Positions 22,929 through 34,834 of a stretch of 64,000 nt of DNA are shown here, piece by piece. A program made the position numbers and the translations under genes. The number at the start of each line of letters is the position of its first letter. Positions within the stretch are counted from its first letter, which is position 1. Origin of the DNA: Mesocentrotus franciscanus (taxonomy: Eukaryota > Echinodermata > Echinoidea > Camarodonta > Strongylocentrotidae). A model generated the notes under the pieces. The model saw only the letters and a program-made list of their open reading frames with translations, had not been told where the DNA came from and did no database searches. The stretch covers positions 2,910,218 to 2,974,217 of the forward strand of contig CP137673.1 of NCBI GenBank assembly GCA_037976565.1. Reading direction: 5' to 3'.

Positions 22929-23015
22929 TTGAGAGAGAGAGTGACTGAGAGAGTGAATGAGAAAGAGAGATGAAACGAAAGAGTATAGTGACAGAGAGAG
23001 TGAGAGAGAGAGAGA
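22929..23015. repeat. GA microsatellite
   Basis: Interrupted (GA)n with GAGAGAGTGA variants. Confidence 0.9.
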
Positions 23016-23916
23016 ATTGGGGTTTATATCTGGTTCATGTGTCTGTTGTTGTCGTACTTTGAGCTTAGCTCAGAGTATTCCTCTTTAGAATCCAACCTTT
23101 ATTATAGAAGGCGCCGACCAGGGCCATTAAAAGAAATAAATAACAAGTTGAGACTAAACGATATGACGGATCCAGGTGGAATATTGCGGAAGAGGAGGGA
23201 GAAGCAAACTGGAAATTTTGTTAGAAGCTCTTCTTAAAAAAAGGAGTTTGGAAAATTGAGCACACGATGCATTCATTTAAAGATAATATTATTTGTTGTT
23301 GCTATGGCCCCTGCTTTGTTGGTACGGTTCGAGAGACAAGAAACAAGTTCATTTTTATGAACGCAGAATAATAAGATGAACAGAACGTTTGAAATATATC
23401 TCATTAAGAGAGTTTATAAATGTTTAAATTATGAGATCACTAGAGCTATGCGTTTCTCAAATTTGCAATTATGTCAGTGGATTGTGCTGTAATCACGGAC
23501 AAATCTCCCGTTTTTCGTGTACGAAAATATCGTTATTTTGTAATTTCTGTTTTTCTCCCTAATGCCTTCTCCCTTGGGGAACTGCTCAGAATATGTTATG
23601 GATAGTATATTTATTGTAGTTCCTCCATTAAAAGAGAAGAGACCCTCCCGAGCCATAAATGATTTTGGGGGAAATGATTTTTGGGGTCATTTTTTGTGTT
23701 GGAACAAATGGGAAAGTTGTCCGGCACTACATCAATGTGACATTATTGATTCAGCCAATTCTAAGTTCCCGTACGTATAGTGATTAAACTTTCAAAAAAA
23801 TCATAACTTTCTTTTTTTTCCGATTTTGTTTAAAATTTCACAATTAAGTCTGCTTCTCTGATTTTTCGGCTTTCTTTTGGAGTTGTTTGCTATAAAGATT
23901 AGAATTCCGTTAAATC

Positions 23917-24201
23917 AGGCGCGGATCCACGGAGGGGGCCTAGCCCCAAAACAGGTTAAAAAATAAGATGGTAACGTAAATTTTACCTTTTTTAAACAAG
24001 AGACAAAAGCACCCCTTGAAAAAAAAAACGGCTGGATGATTCGCTGCTAAATATTTCCTAAAAAACTGGACCCCCCAAAAAGTGCTCTTACCCCCTACCC
24101 CCCGCTTATTTACCGGCTGGCCGATTCGCCGCTAAATATTTTCTCACGAATTGGGCTCCCACACCCCCACCCTCTCTTGCCGCCGGCTGGATCCGCCACT
24201 G
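23917..24201. mobile_element. MITE with GGCGGATCC-type ends
   Basis: It starts CAGGCGCGGATCCACGG and ends CTGGATCCGCCACTG. The flanks TTCCGTTAAAT (left) and TTCCGTTTAAAAT (right) look like a target duplication. The interior is C-rich with GGCCCCC and GGCTGGATTCGCCGC-like repeats shared with 25360-25607. hAT-like by its ends; non-coding. Confidence 0.7.
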
Positions 24202-24432
24202 TTCCGTTTAAAATATGGGAGAAATGACACAGAACGTGAAGAGTTACATAACTTACATGTATATGTACATATACACAAAATTGCAAACACAACATTAAAA
24301 TGAACAATCAGTCGTCAAAAAATTCGAAGCAAACAATGTAATTTTCTGTTATTCTTAACAAGTGATCTTTTGAAAACAGTTGTACATAATATCAGCCATG
24401 AGCCATTCAGTATTGTTACAAGTACTTGCTAG

Positions 24433-24748
24433 ATCCGGACACCTTTCCCCTGGACATCCTCCCCCCGGATAACCACCCCCAGTCAACTACCCCCTAGGGC
24501 AACTACCCCCTAGGACAACCACCCTCTAGGGCAACTACCCTCTAGGACGACTACCCCCCGGGACAACTACCCCTAGGACAATTACCCCCCGGACAACTCC
24601 CCCTAGGACAACTACCCCCCGGATAACTACCCCCTACGACAACTATCCTCTAGGACAACTATCCTAGGGGGTAGTTGTCCGGGGGGTAGTCGTCCTAGAG
24701 GGTGGTTGCCCTAGGGGGTAGGTGTCCTAGAACCGCTAGGAATGCTAG
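24433..24748. repeat. CTAGGACAACTACCCC minisatellite with inverted tail
   Basis: About 14-16-bp degenerate units (CCCCCTAGGACAACTA) run to about 24665, then several units in inverted orientation (GGGGGTAGTTGTCC). GCTAG lies directly on both sides (24428-24432 and 24744-24748). The flanks join to the uninterrupted sequence seen in the paralogous stretch, so the array arrived as an insertion with a 5-bp direct repeat. Confidence 0.8.
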
Positions 24749-25359
24749 CTACATTCAATGACACACTGCTGGTAGTACCAATCGTACAGCATGTGGTAAA
24801 TCCCAGATGCTTTTTTGTCTTCTTTTTTTTTTGGTAAGATGATACATTTAAAAGTCTAGGAATAAAAGTCTTGGGATAAAGATGTACATAATATCGGCCA
24901 TGAGGCATGAGCCGGTTAGTATTGTTACATGTTCTTGCTAGCTACATACAATGACACACTGCTGGTAGTACCAATCGTGTAGGTAAACATAAGATGATGA
25001 ATTCAAAAGTCCATATATAAGAGAGAGAAAAAAAAGGAGGGATTGGATGAGAGGGAAAATGGTAACATCTCTCCTTTTCTCCCAAGCACATACCAAGAAC
25101 AGTTTTGAGAGGCCGAAATATTTCTTTAGTTGGGAAATGGATATATTTCAAAACTTATGGAACATACTTTTCAAAAATGTTGAAATCTATAACATGTAGA
25201 ATACTGTACATCGTAAATAAAAATGTTCTTAACGGAGACAAATGAACGATAACAAAAAGGCATTTCTGAAAACTGATCAGAAGCTTTGAATTTAATATAT
25301 CATTAAAAGCTACAGATATCATTTCACAACAAAAGACAAACAAAAGATAAAGTAAAAGC

Positions 25360-25607
25360 CAGTGGCGGATCCAGGGGGGCCGGGCCCCCTCCCCTGGCCC
25401 CCAAAACAGGTAAAAACACCCTTTTTTGTAACAAAAAAAGAAGACGGGCCCCCTCCCCTGGTGCTAAAGGGGGGAGGGGGTGGATGTTGAGAAGAAAAAA
25501 TAGCACCCCGCTTATTCACCGGCTGGCTGAGTCGCCGCTAAATATTTTTTCACGAATTGGGCCCCCTCTCTGGCCCCCTCCCTTGCCGCCGGCTGGATCC
25601 GCCCCTG
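25360..25607. mobile_element. hAT-like MITE with 8-bp target duplication
   Basis: Ends are CAGTGGCGGATCCAG and CTGGATCCGCCCCTG. Flanks are GTAAAAGC (25352-25359) and GTAAAAAC (25608-25615), a 7/8-identical 8-bp target duplication typical of hAT elements. 248 bp, non-coding. Confidence 0.82.
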
Positions 25608-26609
25608 GTAAAAACACTGATGTTGAAATACATTTGAATTCTTAAACATCGTAACAAAAATCAGTGAAAACAACATTTCTTTACAAAAACCTTAAACCTA
25701 AGGAAATAAATCTCTCTAGGTGATTTTGTTTGTTTCTTGGTAAAAATGTGAAGCCACGATTATCAGAAACAAATAACATAACTGTTAGATGAACCATGAA
25801 CATGTACCTTTCTCCAATGTAGTAACCTGTGATCCTGTCTATGCAGTTCCCGATTACGCGGTTAGATATGTACCAATTTTACAAATTATATATATATATT
25901 TTTTTTTAATGCATTTTAAAAAGCAAATCTATAAACAAAATAGAAAACTCAACTCAAACTATATAAATAAATAAATGTTGGTAATTGCTAACAGTACTAA
26001 ATAACACAAACATTTTAATAGAAAGTATTTTTTGCATACATGCTTTTGACAAAATTCACAAATATTTACATTTATACACACATTATATTTAAAGGTGATC
26101 TACCATCCCCCCTTCAAGGGCCGTTGGTTACGGCATAATACTGTACACAATAGCACAATAAAAACACGTCTTTAAATAATGAATTGCTGGTAAAAGCTTA
26201 TGAATACCTCAGTTACACTGTCAACCTGACACTTAACCGATTAAACCTGAACATTCAGTATTAAAAAAAAATCTTCAGTATATCAGTCTTATGTCTTATG
26301 TCTATCTTTTTAGTGTGATTGTGGTATTGTGGACAAAAAGAAGAAAAACATTGCATTTTAGAAATTTCTTTTACTGCTTACTTCACAAAACGAACACTTA
26401 TGAATTTATTTAGACATTTTGAAGACGATTAACCTCCTACAAAGATAAACATATAGTTCAGTACGAGTCATAATAATACATGATATATTACATTTATAAA
26501 GCGCTTAATACAATGTTTCTAAGCGCTTAACAAAAATACAAAGTAATGTTAACCTACAAGTTACCGCAATATTGTACATGATACATAATTCTTATAACAA
26601 ATTCCAATA

Positions 26610-26830
26610 ACAATCATATAATAATAATAATAATTAATATTTACATAACGCTTCATAAATTAACAAACGAAATATGATTACATTACAAATTGAACAGATA
26701 AGTTTTAAGTTTACTCTTGAAGGTTTCTAACGTTGGGGACTCTCGTATTTCATGGGGAAGTTTGTTCCATAGTTAGGGGGCATTCATTATAGACTTTGAT
26801 GAGGGCAGTCTCTGTTGAATGGAACTGTCG
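26610..26830 (-). mobile_element. 3' end of a CR1/L2-like non-LTR retrotransposon
   Basis: On the minus strand a degraded frame reads LWNKLPHEIRESPTLETFKS and then KLKTYLFNL followed by a stop. This is the usual C-terminal end of LINE reverse-transcriptase proteins of this group. An (ATT)n tail lies at 26619-26634. Adjacent sequence 26470-26530 has the TTATAAAGCGCTT motif common at such 3' ends. Severely 5' truncated. Confidence 0.72.
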
Positions 26831-28216
26831 GATATTTTTAAAAGTCATGCAGTTTATTTTCGAAAGAAACTGTCAAGAACCTTTTCAATTTTCAACAAAA
26901 CAAAAAATTAAAGAAATTATTGTTGGTAATTGCCAACAATACTAAATAACACAAACAAACATTTTGATATAGAAGTTTTGCTTGTAACTGCATGCATGCT
27001 TTTGATAAAACTCACACAATATTTACATTTATACACAATTTATATTTGTAGTAATGCACCATCCCCTTCAAGAATCGTTGGTAATGGCATAATGCTGTAC
27101 AAAATAGCACAATCAAAAAATGTATCTAAATAAAGTACTGTTAGTAATTGCTTATAGATAACTCAGTTACACTGTCAAACTGACACTGACCCGATTAAAA
27201 ACTGACCATTCAGTATTTTTTTAATTTTTATTCAGTATATCAGTCTTATGTCTCTCTTGTTAGTGTGATTGTGGTATTGTGGACAAAAAGAAGAAAACAT
27301 TGCATTTTAGAAAATTATTTTTACTGAATACTTTACAAATCGAACACACTTTTTAATTTGTTTATACATACTGATTTAGACATTTTAAAGACGATTGGCC
27401 TCCTACACACATACACATTTAGTTCAGCTGAAGTCATGCAGTTTATTTTCAAAATAAACTGTCAAAAACTTTTTCAATTTTCAAAACTTTTGGTATATAC
27501 TTTTCAAAACTTTGAATTCCAATAAACATGAAGATGGATTACACTTTTTCTAAACGAAAGCAAAGAAACTGTAACACCAATGCATGTCTGAAAACTCTAT
27601 ATCAGTAATTTTGAATCAAAGATATTTTAAAAAGCTACCTGAATGATTGATTACATAGTGAATAGTAGATACATATATAATGAAGTTTTCAAATCATCAA
27701 AATTGTAACAAAACGACCTAATCTTGCTGAAAACCACAAACAATTAAACTCTCTGGACACAGTTTTGGGCATATAGGCACTGCACTAACATGTGGCATCA
27801 GAGTCTGGCCCTTCATTGCAAGTTGTCAATTATTTCTTCTTATACAATGTATGTGATTCACGAAAGCTCTTCGATTGGCAGCTTTTCATGGGATATGAAC
27901 ATCATTCTCGTCTTCCAAGTTATGGTTTAAAGAAAGAGAATGCTCACTAGTTCAAACCTTAAACCTAAAACCAGATGGAACTCATCCTTCTTTATAACCC
28001 ATTGACTACTGAATCTTTTTCATTCCAGTAGGCTTAATCCATAAACCACCCGGTTCCCCTTGGCAGTTAGTTAACATCAGATACACATACAATGTGATGT
28101 TTCTACTGTAAATCTTTATTCAACTAAATACACTTTGACAAACATTTTGTTCGCCAAAATATTTCTTTTTCAGGATTTGCATGGCTGATTTTGTATATAA
28201 AACAAACATTGACTGC

Positions 28217-28348
28217 GAATATAAGCTATGCCCCGAAACAAAATTCAAGGAGCATATAGTTACATGTCTCAAGATCGAAGAGGGTGACAGTTTTAGACAT
28301 GTAACTCTATGCTCCTTGATTTTTGTCTCGGTGCATAGCTTATATTTG
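28217..28348. repeat. Imperfect hairpin, about 53-bp arms
   Basis: Arms 28217-28269 and 28295-28348 pair with only a few mismatches (AATATAAGCTATGC ... GCATAGCTTATATT). The loop is about 25 bases. It could be a small MITE or a structured RNA; expression cannot be judged from sequence. Confidence 0.7.
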
Positions 28349-28399
28349 AGACATCCTCAAGCAATAATTTCAAAAGTCAATATTTGTATAATATAAAAT

Positions 28400-29520
28400 A
28401 GAGTATTTGTTAGCGAGTATCCTAATTTGCTGAAAAGTTGTCGCGTGACAATCAACATTTTGTTATTTGTGCAGAGCCTGATTCCATTGATTTAGCTGTG
28501 CTCATCTGACGCAAATTACGGCAAATGGAATGTAATTGAGAAGGCACGACTCTAATAAAAAAGGGCCAGGCATGAAATAGCTTTTTATGTAACAAATATT
28601 GCATGTTTTCCATTGTTCAATTTAACATATACAAATGTAATCACCTCTAAATCCAGAGTTTCCCTCGTGCCATATATGGCATCACTTAAAAAATTTCGAG
28701 TATGTCGATTCATTCGTTATATAATATTTACAGGTATATTGATCATCTTTATTCAGTCATACTTTGTTTTCACAATGTACATGAACGTCAAAATAAATTA
28801 CAAAAAAGATGGGACAAAAAAAACTCAGGTCCTCTGTGTTGTTGTGAACATTACTGCTTAACCACATAATAGGCAGGGTGTAACGAAAGAAATAATATTT
28901 TACTAACGAAACATAAGAGCTCAACAAAGACAAAAGAAACATGCATATTATAGCAATTCACTCCTGCATTTCTCCTCATTATAACCGATAATATCATACC
29001 ATTATACAATATTACTACTAATCTTCCTTATCAAATCATTACAAAATCAATATCATCATTCAAAATAAGTTTCCTATTACATACATAATATAATAGCATA
29101 AAAGCAATATCGAAGGGGAAACAAGATATACATAATTATATTGAAGTGTGAAATTCGAAGAAATTCGAAGAAAGATATATGTATATATTATATTGACATC
29201 CATAAATCAAGCTTTTCTCTTTGTTATATAATGAAGAGGTAAAGAGAGAACAGTGAGTACCTAGTACCTATAGGTAAGTGAAATGCATACGTTCCATTAT
29301 ATTTAACGAATTTAGGTCCAGACGGGACTTATAAACAGGAAAGGTAGTAGATATATTTAAATATAACAGACGATAAACCAGTATTATGATTGTTATGACT
29401 TATGATACTATTACGCCTAACTACAAAACGGAGGTAATATAGCTAACAGGGTTTCTCCAACCCCTCCCTTAAATAACATAACTTATTTACTTTATAATGT
29501 TATCAAGCGAGATACACATA
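28400..29520. other. No gene seen
   Basis: AT-rich sequence between the truncated duplicate block and the long-TIR transposon. Only short ORFs without recognisable domains. Confidence 0.6.
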
Positions 29521-29524
29521 CACT

Positions 29525-30202
29525 GGGGCTCGTTTCTTAGATTGAAAATCCCATAGGACGAGGTGAGGGCCAAACTGCTCAGTGTTTGGCAAACCTGTCT
29601 CAGTTGCTTGCAATGGTCATTCCCATTGCCTTTATAGGCCAAGAGCATTAGTTTTAACATGGACATTGCTCATAACAAGCTGATTTTTTCAGGATAGGTC
29701 CAGGAATATGTCTACGATAACATACTAAAAAGTCCTCATAAATCCTCCTTGAGCGTTTTCCGCAATCCAGATGGCGTCCAAAATGGCCGCCATTTCCTGA
29801 ATTTCTTTAACTTTGCTACTAGATAACCCAAATACATAATTTAAATGTCTAGATATATGTTTTTAGCATAAGGAACTCATTAAAATACTTATTGGTAAAT
29901 TTTGAAACACACAAGTACTAGTAAAACCACTTGAGCCCTTCCCGAAATCCAAAATGGCCGCCATTTCCTGAATTTCTTATAACTTTGCAACTAGATAACC
30001 CAAATAGAAAATTTAAATGTCTACATATATGTTTTTCAGCATAAGGAAGTCATTAAAATATTTATTGGTAAATTTTGAAACACACAAGTAGCAGTAAAAC
30101 CACTTGAGCCCTTCTTGAAATCCAAAATGGCGTCCAAATGGCCACCATTTCCAATTTTATCTCATTGTATTAAAGTAGATACGTTCTGAATATAATCAAA
30201 TG
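29525..30202 (+). repeat. Left terminal inverted repeat of the 5.2-kb transposon
   Basis: About 680 bp with internal direct repeats of about 170 bp; inverted match to 34147-34787. Confidence 0.88.
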
Positions 30203-32035
30203 AAATCGCTAAAGCGTTTCATACATAACGACTGTAAGATATGGGTGCGATATGAATGTTGCTTTGCTGCAGCACTAGTTGGAGTAGACTGAAAGGACGA
30301 ACTCAGAGAACTGCCACCGATTGCCCGTTTGTATGCAATGTGACGGTAGTCATCAAGAGATTCAAAACTGCTGGCCCCATACAGCTTAAGAAAGAAGGCT
30401 TCCCCAGCTCTTTTACCTCGTCATGGGTACTTCCACTGTCTGCGAAGGTATCAAGCAAGTCATAGTCCTGTTTCTTGTGGACCATATTGAAAGTTTTACG
30501 CTTGGCTGACGGTAGATTGCAGAGGATGTCACTAGAGGTACATTTCTGGGCTATATATCTCTGCTCAGCTACCTTTATCAAGTTGCACTTTCATAGCCAT
30601 CGAACACCACGTACCGTCGAATGAGCTCCATAATGCTTAAGGATGTATGAAATATATGACTGAACAACATCAGCATAGGTTGACGGTTGTGGCCAAACAA
30701 CTGATTGCTGTAGGTGACCACCATCTAAAACAAAGAGACCATTTTTTGGCAGGTTGGATTGCTTGCTGGTGAACAACTTCAGCAGGAGACCCAGAGAACT
30801 CTTTGTTGGCTTCCGCATCACCCACCTGTGGGAGGGAAAGTGGCTGGGGAGCAAGTTCATATTAAAGCAAAGAACGATTCCATCTCAGTGCTGTTATTCA
30901 GTTTCATATCCAGCAAATGGTGATGTGCCTGCAGCCATTCAGCAAAGATGCATCTATCTTTATTGTCTCTTCACCTGGTACTTTGCCGTATGTCTTTATG
31001 TTGCTCTGATGTACCAGTTTGTACTCCGGTGAACTGTTTCAGTTCATCACAAATAGGAACACAGCGAGGAAGTGCATGCATGAACCCACTTTGCCAATGT
31101 ACTATCTGCGATTCCACGTCCACGAGTCATTCCTCCAGATGTTTTCAGCTGCCGCATCAGTAACTGCATGTTCAATAGTCTGATCAGAGAAGTTTCCACC
31201 CCAGAATGAATCCACACGGCGGATGGTGAAGTATCCCTTTTCTGCGAATTGTGTATATTTCCTGGTATGGTTTGCTCTAGGGCTTCCATCTGTTGTAAAT
31301 ACAATCTGGCAGATTTGGCATAGGGAAGATGTCCTGCAGCATGGAAATGTGGTATCATTTCCCTCACACAGCTGAGATGGAGCTTACAGTCCCCTGTCCT
31401 TTCAGCTCGAATGAAACATTGCAGAAGAGACACTTAATTGTCGGATATACTGCACCCAAAGCTTCCCTGTCCTACTTTGTCCTGGTGCCCGGTCAAGGAG
31501 TTGTGAAATGATCTGACTTAACTGTTTGACACACTCCTCCTCAGCTACATCAGTCGCCTTCTTGTCCTGGTTTAGAAGTGCACATGCATATTCGGTAAGT
31601 GGTCCTTTTCTATGCTGTCTAAGATGCCAGGTTTACCCATCAATATGCCAATGAGGGCAGCTGCAGTATGAATGTGAGCACGAAGAGAACGGGAAAATGC
31701 ATGACCAGAATGCATATGTATGACAGACCCTTTGGCGTACACTGTCTCCCATAGCTCTGCAATTAAGTCCACTTCCGTCCATGATGTGGCCTATGCTGCC
31801 GAGATATGACATGAGGAGGTGAAATCCACCAAGACGGACGATTACTTTGTCTAGGTCTTGAAAAGAAGCTACAATCTCTTCTGTCTTGATGTACAAAGGC
31901 TGCCCAAATGTTACTGCCAGATTCTCAAGTTATGCTTTTCACATTGTGACTGCATAGATGCTAGTCGGATTGGATAGGTCCAAATTAAGGAAGGTCAGAT
32001 CTCTATTCTCGTCCTCTCGTACTCATGGTCACTAT

Positions 32036-33347
32036 CAACGCTCAAAATACACGGGGGCGATGGGCGATTCGCCCCCGTGAGCTACATAATCGCCTCCGTC
32101 AGAGTGCTCATGGGGGCGATTGCAAAATTAAAAATCGCCCCCGTGGAATTATAGAATAAAGATATTCTTTTCTGTTATAACTTTCACACAATATTGAGTT
32201 TCAACTTAATATGTATTTCAAACCTTGAACCAATGAAATGGAACTATGGAAGTTAGATTAGCATGCAGGATTTCTCGCTCATATTTTTCGGTGTCTAGAG
32301 GCCGCCATATTGTAAACAAATGTGCGCTGATTCGCCGCAAAAGGGCGCTATATTTCCCATCTCCACATCAGATTCTCTACGACTGTATTACCGATACAAA
32401 CAACAGAAGCTCGCAGTGCAGTGCGACCGTCAGCAGCCTGTAGTACCGGCCGGTGTGCATGCTGCCGCCCCATGCATATCTGCTGGAGCTAGAGGCGATC
32501 GCGCAAGGACCGAAACATGGAGAAGTTTTTCGTTGTGAAAAGCGTGAATCCTCTAAAAATCTGGTGATTCCAAAAGACCAGCAAATAATGAACCTCGACC
32601 AGTAAATCAATATTAAGAAGGAGAGGAAGACCAAAGATGTTGTGGAAGCTAGGATATAGTAAACTGTAAAGACTAAAGAAAAAATGTAATAAGGTTGCTT
32701 TGAATGATAAGGGGGAATGTGCAGAACGGGAAGAAACGGAGAGAATGTCATCTCGGGATGAAAGTCGGCAGTAACCCCTATGTAGCCTGTAAAGTTGTAA
32801 GAGGGAAATGCCGACTTAAATAAATGATAATAAGTGGCGGATCTACGGAGGTTTAACCCCCCCCCCCCCTTGGGCTGCCAAGTGAACATGTGATGTGCAT
32901 GGAAAAACGCCATCATGTGTCCAGACCCACACAGTATCCGCATCGTCATTGGGTCAACCCCCCCCGCTTTAAAACTGTTACTTGATTTAAAAAGACATTG
33001 TCATGCACTGCTTTTTATGATCTCCACTGTGTTAGTAGATGCCAGGAAAACATCACTTACGGGGGTTCAAAATAGCAACAACAACAACAAAAAATCGGCT
33101 CGCCGCTACGCGGCTCGTGGACGATGCTCCGCAGCGTTATTGGGTCAACCCCCCCTTAATTAGCAAAAAGCTAGTCTGCCCCTGATAATGATGAAATAGC
33201 AAAGAGTATCATGGGTACCAATTCAATGGAAATTTGTATTAAAAAAAGAGCCCCCGTCAGTACTAAAATAGCCCCCGTGAGAAGGCTCACAGGGGCTCTT
33301 TTTTTTTTGGAAGAGCCCCCGTGGACAAAAAATTAATTTGAGCCCTG
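32036..33347. mobile_element. hAT-like non-autonomous element with perfect 8-bp target duplication
   Basis: The flanks GTCACTAT are identical at 32028-32035 and 33348-33355. The right end reads CAGGGCTCAAA on the minus strand, a typical hAT terminus; the left end is CAACGCTCAAAA. Several GGGGGCGAT/CCCCCGTG motifs crowd both subterminal regions, as hAT transposase-binding repeats do. No transposase ORF. It interrupts the transposon protein above and carries a smaller MITE (32832-33184). Confidence 0.86.
32832..33184. mobile_element. MITE of the AGTGGCGGATC family, related to the array at 49786-51700
   Basis: It starts AAGTGGCGGATCTACGG and ends GTCTGCCCCTG. The interior (ACGCCATCATGTGTCCAGAC, then GATGCCAGGAAAACATCACT, then GGCTCGTGGACGATGCTCCG) is the same sequence that flanks 38134-49784 and that forms the tandem array at 49786-51700. 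This is a compact single-unit version. Confidence 0.75.
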
Positions 33348-34013
33348 GTCACTATGCATGGCCACTTTCATGAAACCACTCCATGAAGGACACAAGTCTA
33401 GTTCTTGAACATAGCCAGCTACCCAGAGGGAGTCTATGGCAACTGCGGATCAGAGAGACGGGAGCTCCTGGTCAGGTTTCTTGAGGGGATCTATTACTGC
33501 AGACTGCAAGCCAGGAACAGCAGGTTTGCTGTTTGTCTTTATCGGAATATGTCCAAATGCTCCAACTTTGTCAGCCGATTGCAATTTTACTGAACGTTTA
33601 ATGGGTGAAATATCCACAAACCCAGGCGGAGTAACACAAGCGATTCCTCCCTTGTTGTGGAAAGTGTTGTGACCAGTTACTGTCGGCATAGTCCAAAACA
33701 AATTGGGTAAAACCGCCCAGGTGATAGGATGGTTCATCATTTGGCAGGAGGGCTTGTTCAAACCGTTGTACTTCTTTATAGTCATCAGCAAAACTGGGTC
33801 TACTAGCAGAGATGATGGCATGTGCTATTGAGGTGCATTTTCTGTTTGAAACCGTGTGACTTTTGCCTTTGCTGTTCACTAAATTATGTATGAAACGCTT
33901 TATCGACCTTGGTACTAATGTGTCTCCATTTTCAGTTCCATCTAATGTTGAGTACTCTTCACTTTTGTACACTAGTCAGTCTGATATCGTTGAGGATGAT
34001 GGAAGCAGACATA

Positions 34014-34066
34014 TGTGTGTGTGCACATGTGTGTGTGTGTGTGTGTTCGTGGGTGTGTGTGTGTGT
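34014..34066. repeat. (GT)n microsatellite
   Basis: GTGTGTGT tract with CACATG interruptions just inside the right TIR of the 5.2-kb transposon. Confidence 0.9.
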
Positions 34067-34146
34067 ACTTTATGTCTAAGAAGTATTTTTTTATGAAAAT
34101 GTTTTTTGTACTGATATGTATTTCAATGGTGCTATTCTAGTCTAGA

Positions 34147-34787
34147 CATTTGATATATTCAGAACGTATCTACTTTAATACAATGAGATAAAATTGAAAA
34201 TAATGGCCATTTTGGGTGCCATTTGGTATTTCGGGAAGGGCTCAAGTGGTTTTACTGCTATTTGTGTGTTTCAACATTTATTAATAAGTATTTTAATGAG
34301 TTCCTTATGCTGTAAAACATATATTTAGACATTTAAATTTTGTATTTGGGTTATCTAGTTGCAAAGATATAAGAAATTTAGGAAATGGCGGCAATTTAGG
34401 GCGCCATTTTGGATTTTGGGAAGGGCTTAAGTGGTTAATAGCTACTTGTGTGTTTCAAAATTTATCAACATGTATTTAATTGAGTTCATTATGCTAAAAA
34501 ACATATATTCAGACATTTAAATTTTGTATTTGGGTTATCTAGTAGCAAAGTTATAAGAAATTCAGGAAATGGCGGCCATTTTGGACGCCATCTTGGATTG
34601 CGGAAAACGCTCAAGGAGGATTTATGAGGACTTTTAGTATGTTATTCTAGACATATTCCTGGACCTATCCTGAAAAAATCAGCTTGTTATGAGAAATGTC
34701 CATGTTTAAGCCTATTTTGACCTAATGCTCTTGGCCTATTAGTATTTAATGGATCGACAACTTATTTTCATCCGAGATGAAGCCCCT
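34147..34787 (-). repeat. Right terminal inverted repeat of the 5.2-kb transposon
   Basis: Inverted match to 29525-30202, with the same internal direct repeats. Confidence 0.88.
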
Positions 34788-34834
34788 AGCCCGGAACCTA
34801 CTTCAATGCACCATAGGTTGAAACCTGGAACATG

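Larger units (their letters stand above)
24385..28062. repeat. Diverged duplicate of the Ig-gene 3' flank
   Basis: Same orientation as 1925-3775 and expanded by internal repetition. The CTGCTGGTAGTACCAAT segment occurs twice (about 24762, 24958), and the TAATTGC..ACTAAATAACACAAAC segment also occurs twice (about 25980, 26925). Insertions include a minisatellite (24433-24743), a MITE (25360-25607) and a LINE end (26610-26830). The match stops abruptly near 28062 in CCACCCGGTTCC. The continuation of the duplicated gene resumes at about 34835. Confidence 0.82.
30303..33972 (-). pseudogene. Broken transposon-encoded protein of unnamed repetitive family
   Basis: Minus-strand fragments follow one another in several frames, N- to C-terminal. 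At 33972-33598: LVPRSIKRFIHNLV, then SNRKCTSIAHAI, then FTQFVLDYADSN. At 33821-33450: TGHNTFHNKGGIACVTPPGF. At 31896-31572: VRLGGFHLLMSYLGSIGHIM and HMHSGHAFSRSLRAHIHTAA. Then 31433-31047, 30860-30591 (FVLDGGHLQQSVVW) and 30581-30303. I recall these motifs from large uncharacterised, highly repeated proteins of cnidarians, molluscs, crustaceans and echinoderms, but cannot name the family. Several frameshifts and a 1.3-kb insertion make it inactive. Its place between long TIRs suggests a transposase or other transposon protein (inference). Conserved Asp residues in LDYAD and LDGG could be catalytic, unproven. Confidence 0.68.
29525..34787. mobile_element. 5.2-kb long-TIR DNA transposon, degraded
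   Basis: Inverted arms 29525-30202 and 34147-34787 match over hundreds of bases. Shared blocks include CTGATTTTTTCAGGATAGG, CTCCTTGAGCGTTTTCCGCA and AAAATGGCGGCCATTTCC-type sequence. Each arm contains two to three internal direct copies of about 170 bp (TAGATAACCCAAATA ... AATTTTGAAACACACAAG ... ACCACTTGAGCCCTTC). The ends are near GGGGCT; I could not fix the target duplication. The interior carries minus-strand remnants of a large protein (30303-33972) interrupted by a hAT-like element. Confidence 0.85.

Noticed and set aside
24433..24743. CRISPR or telomere-like array
   Set aside because: Units are degenerate, have no spacers and reverse orientation; classified as a minisatellite insertion.
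30303..31896. Host genes on the minus strand
   Set aside because: Fragments lie in several frames within a long-TIR element and match a repetitive protein family; treated as one broken transposon gene.
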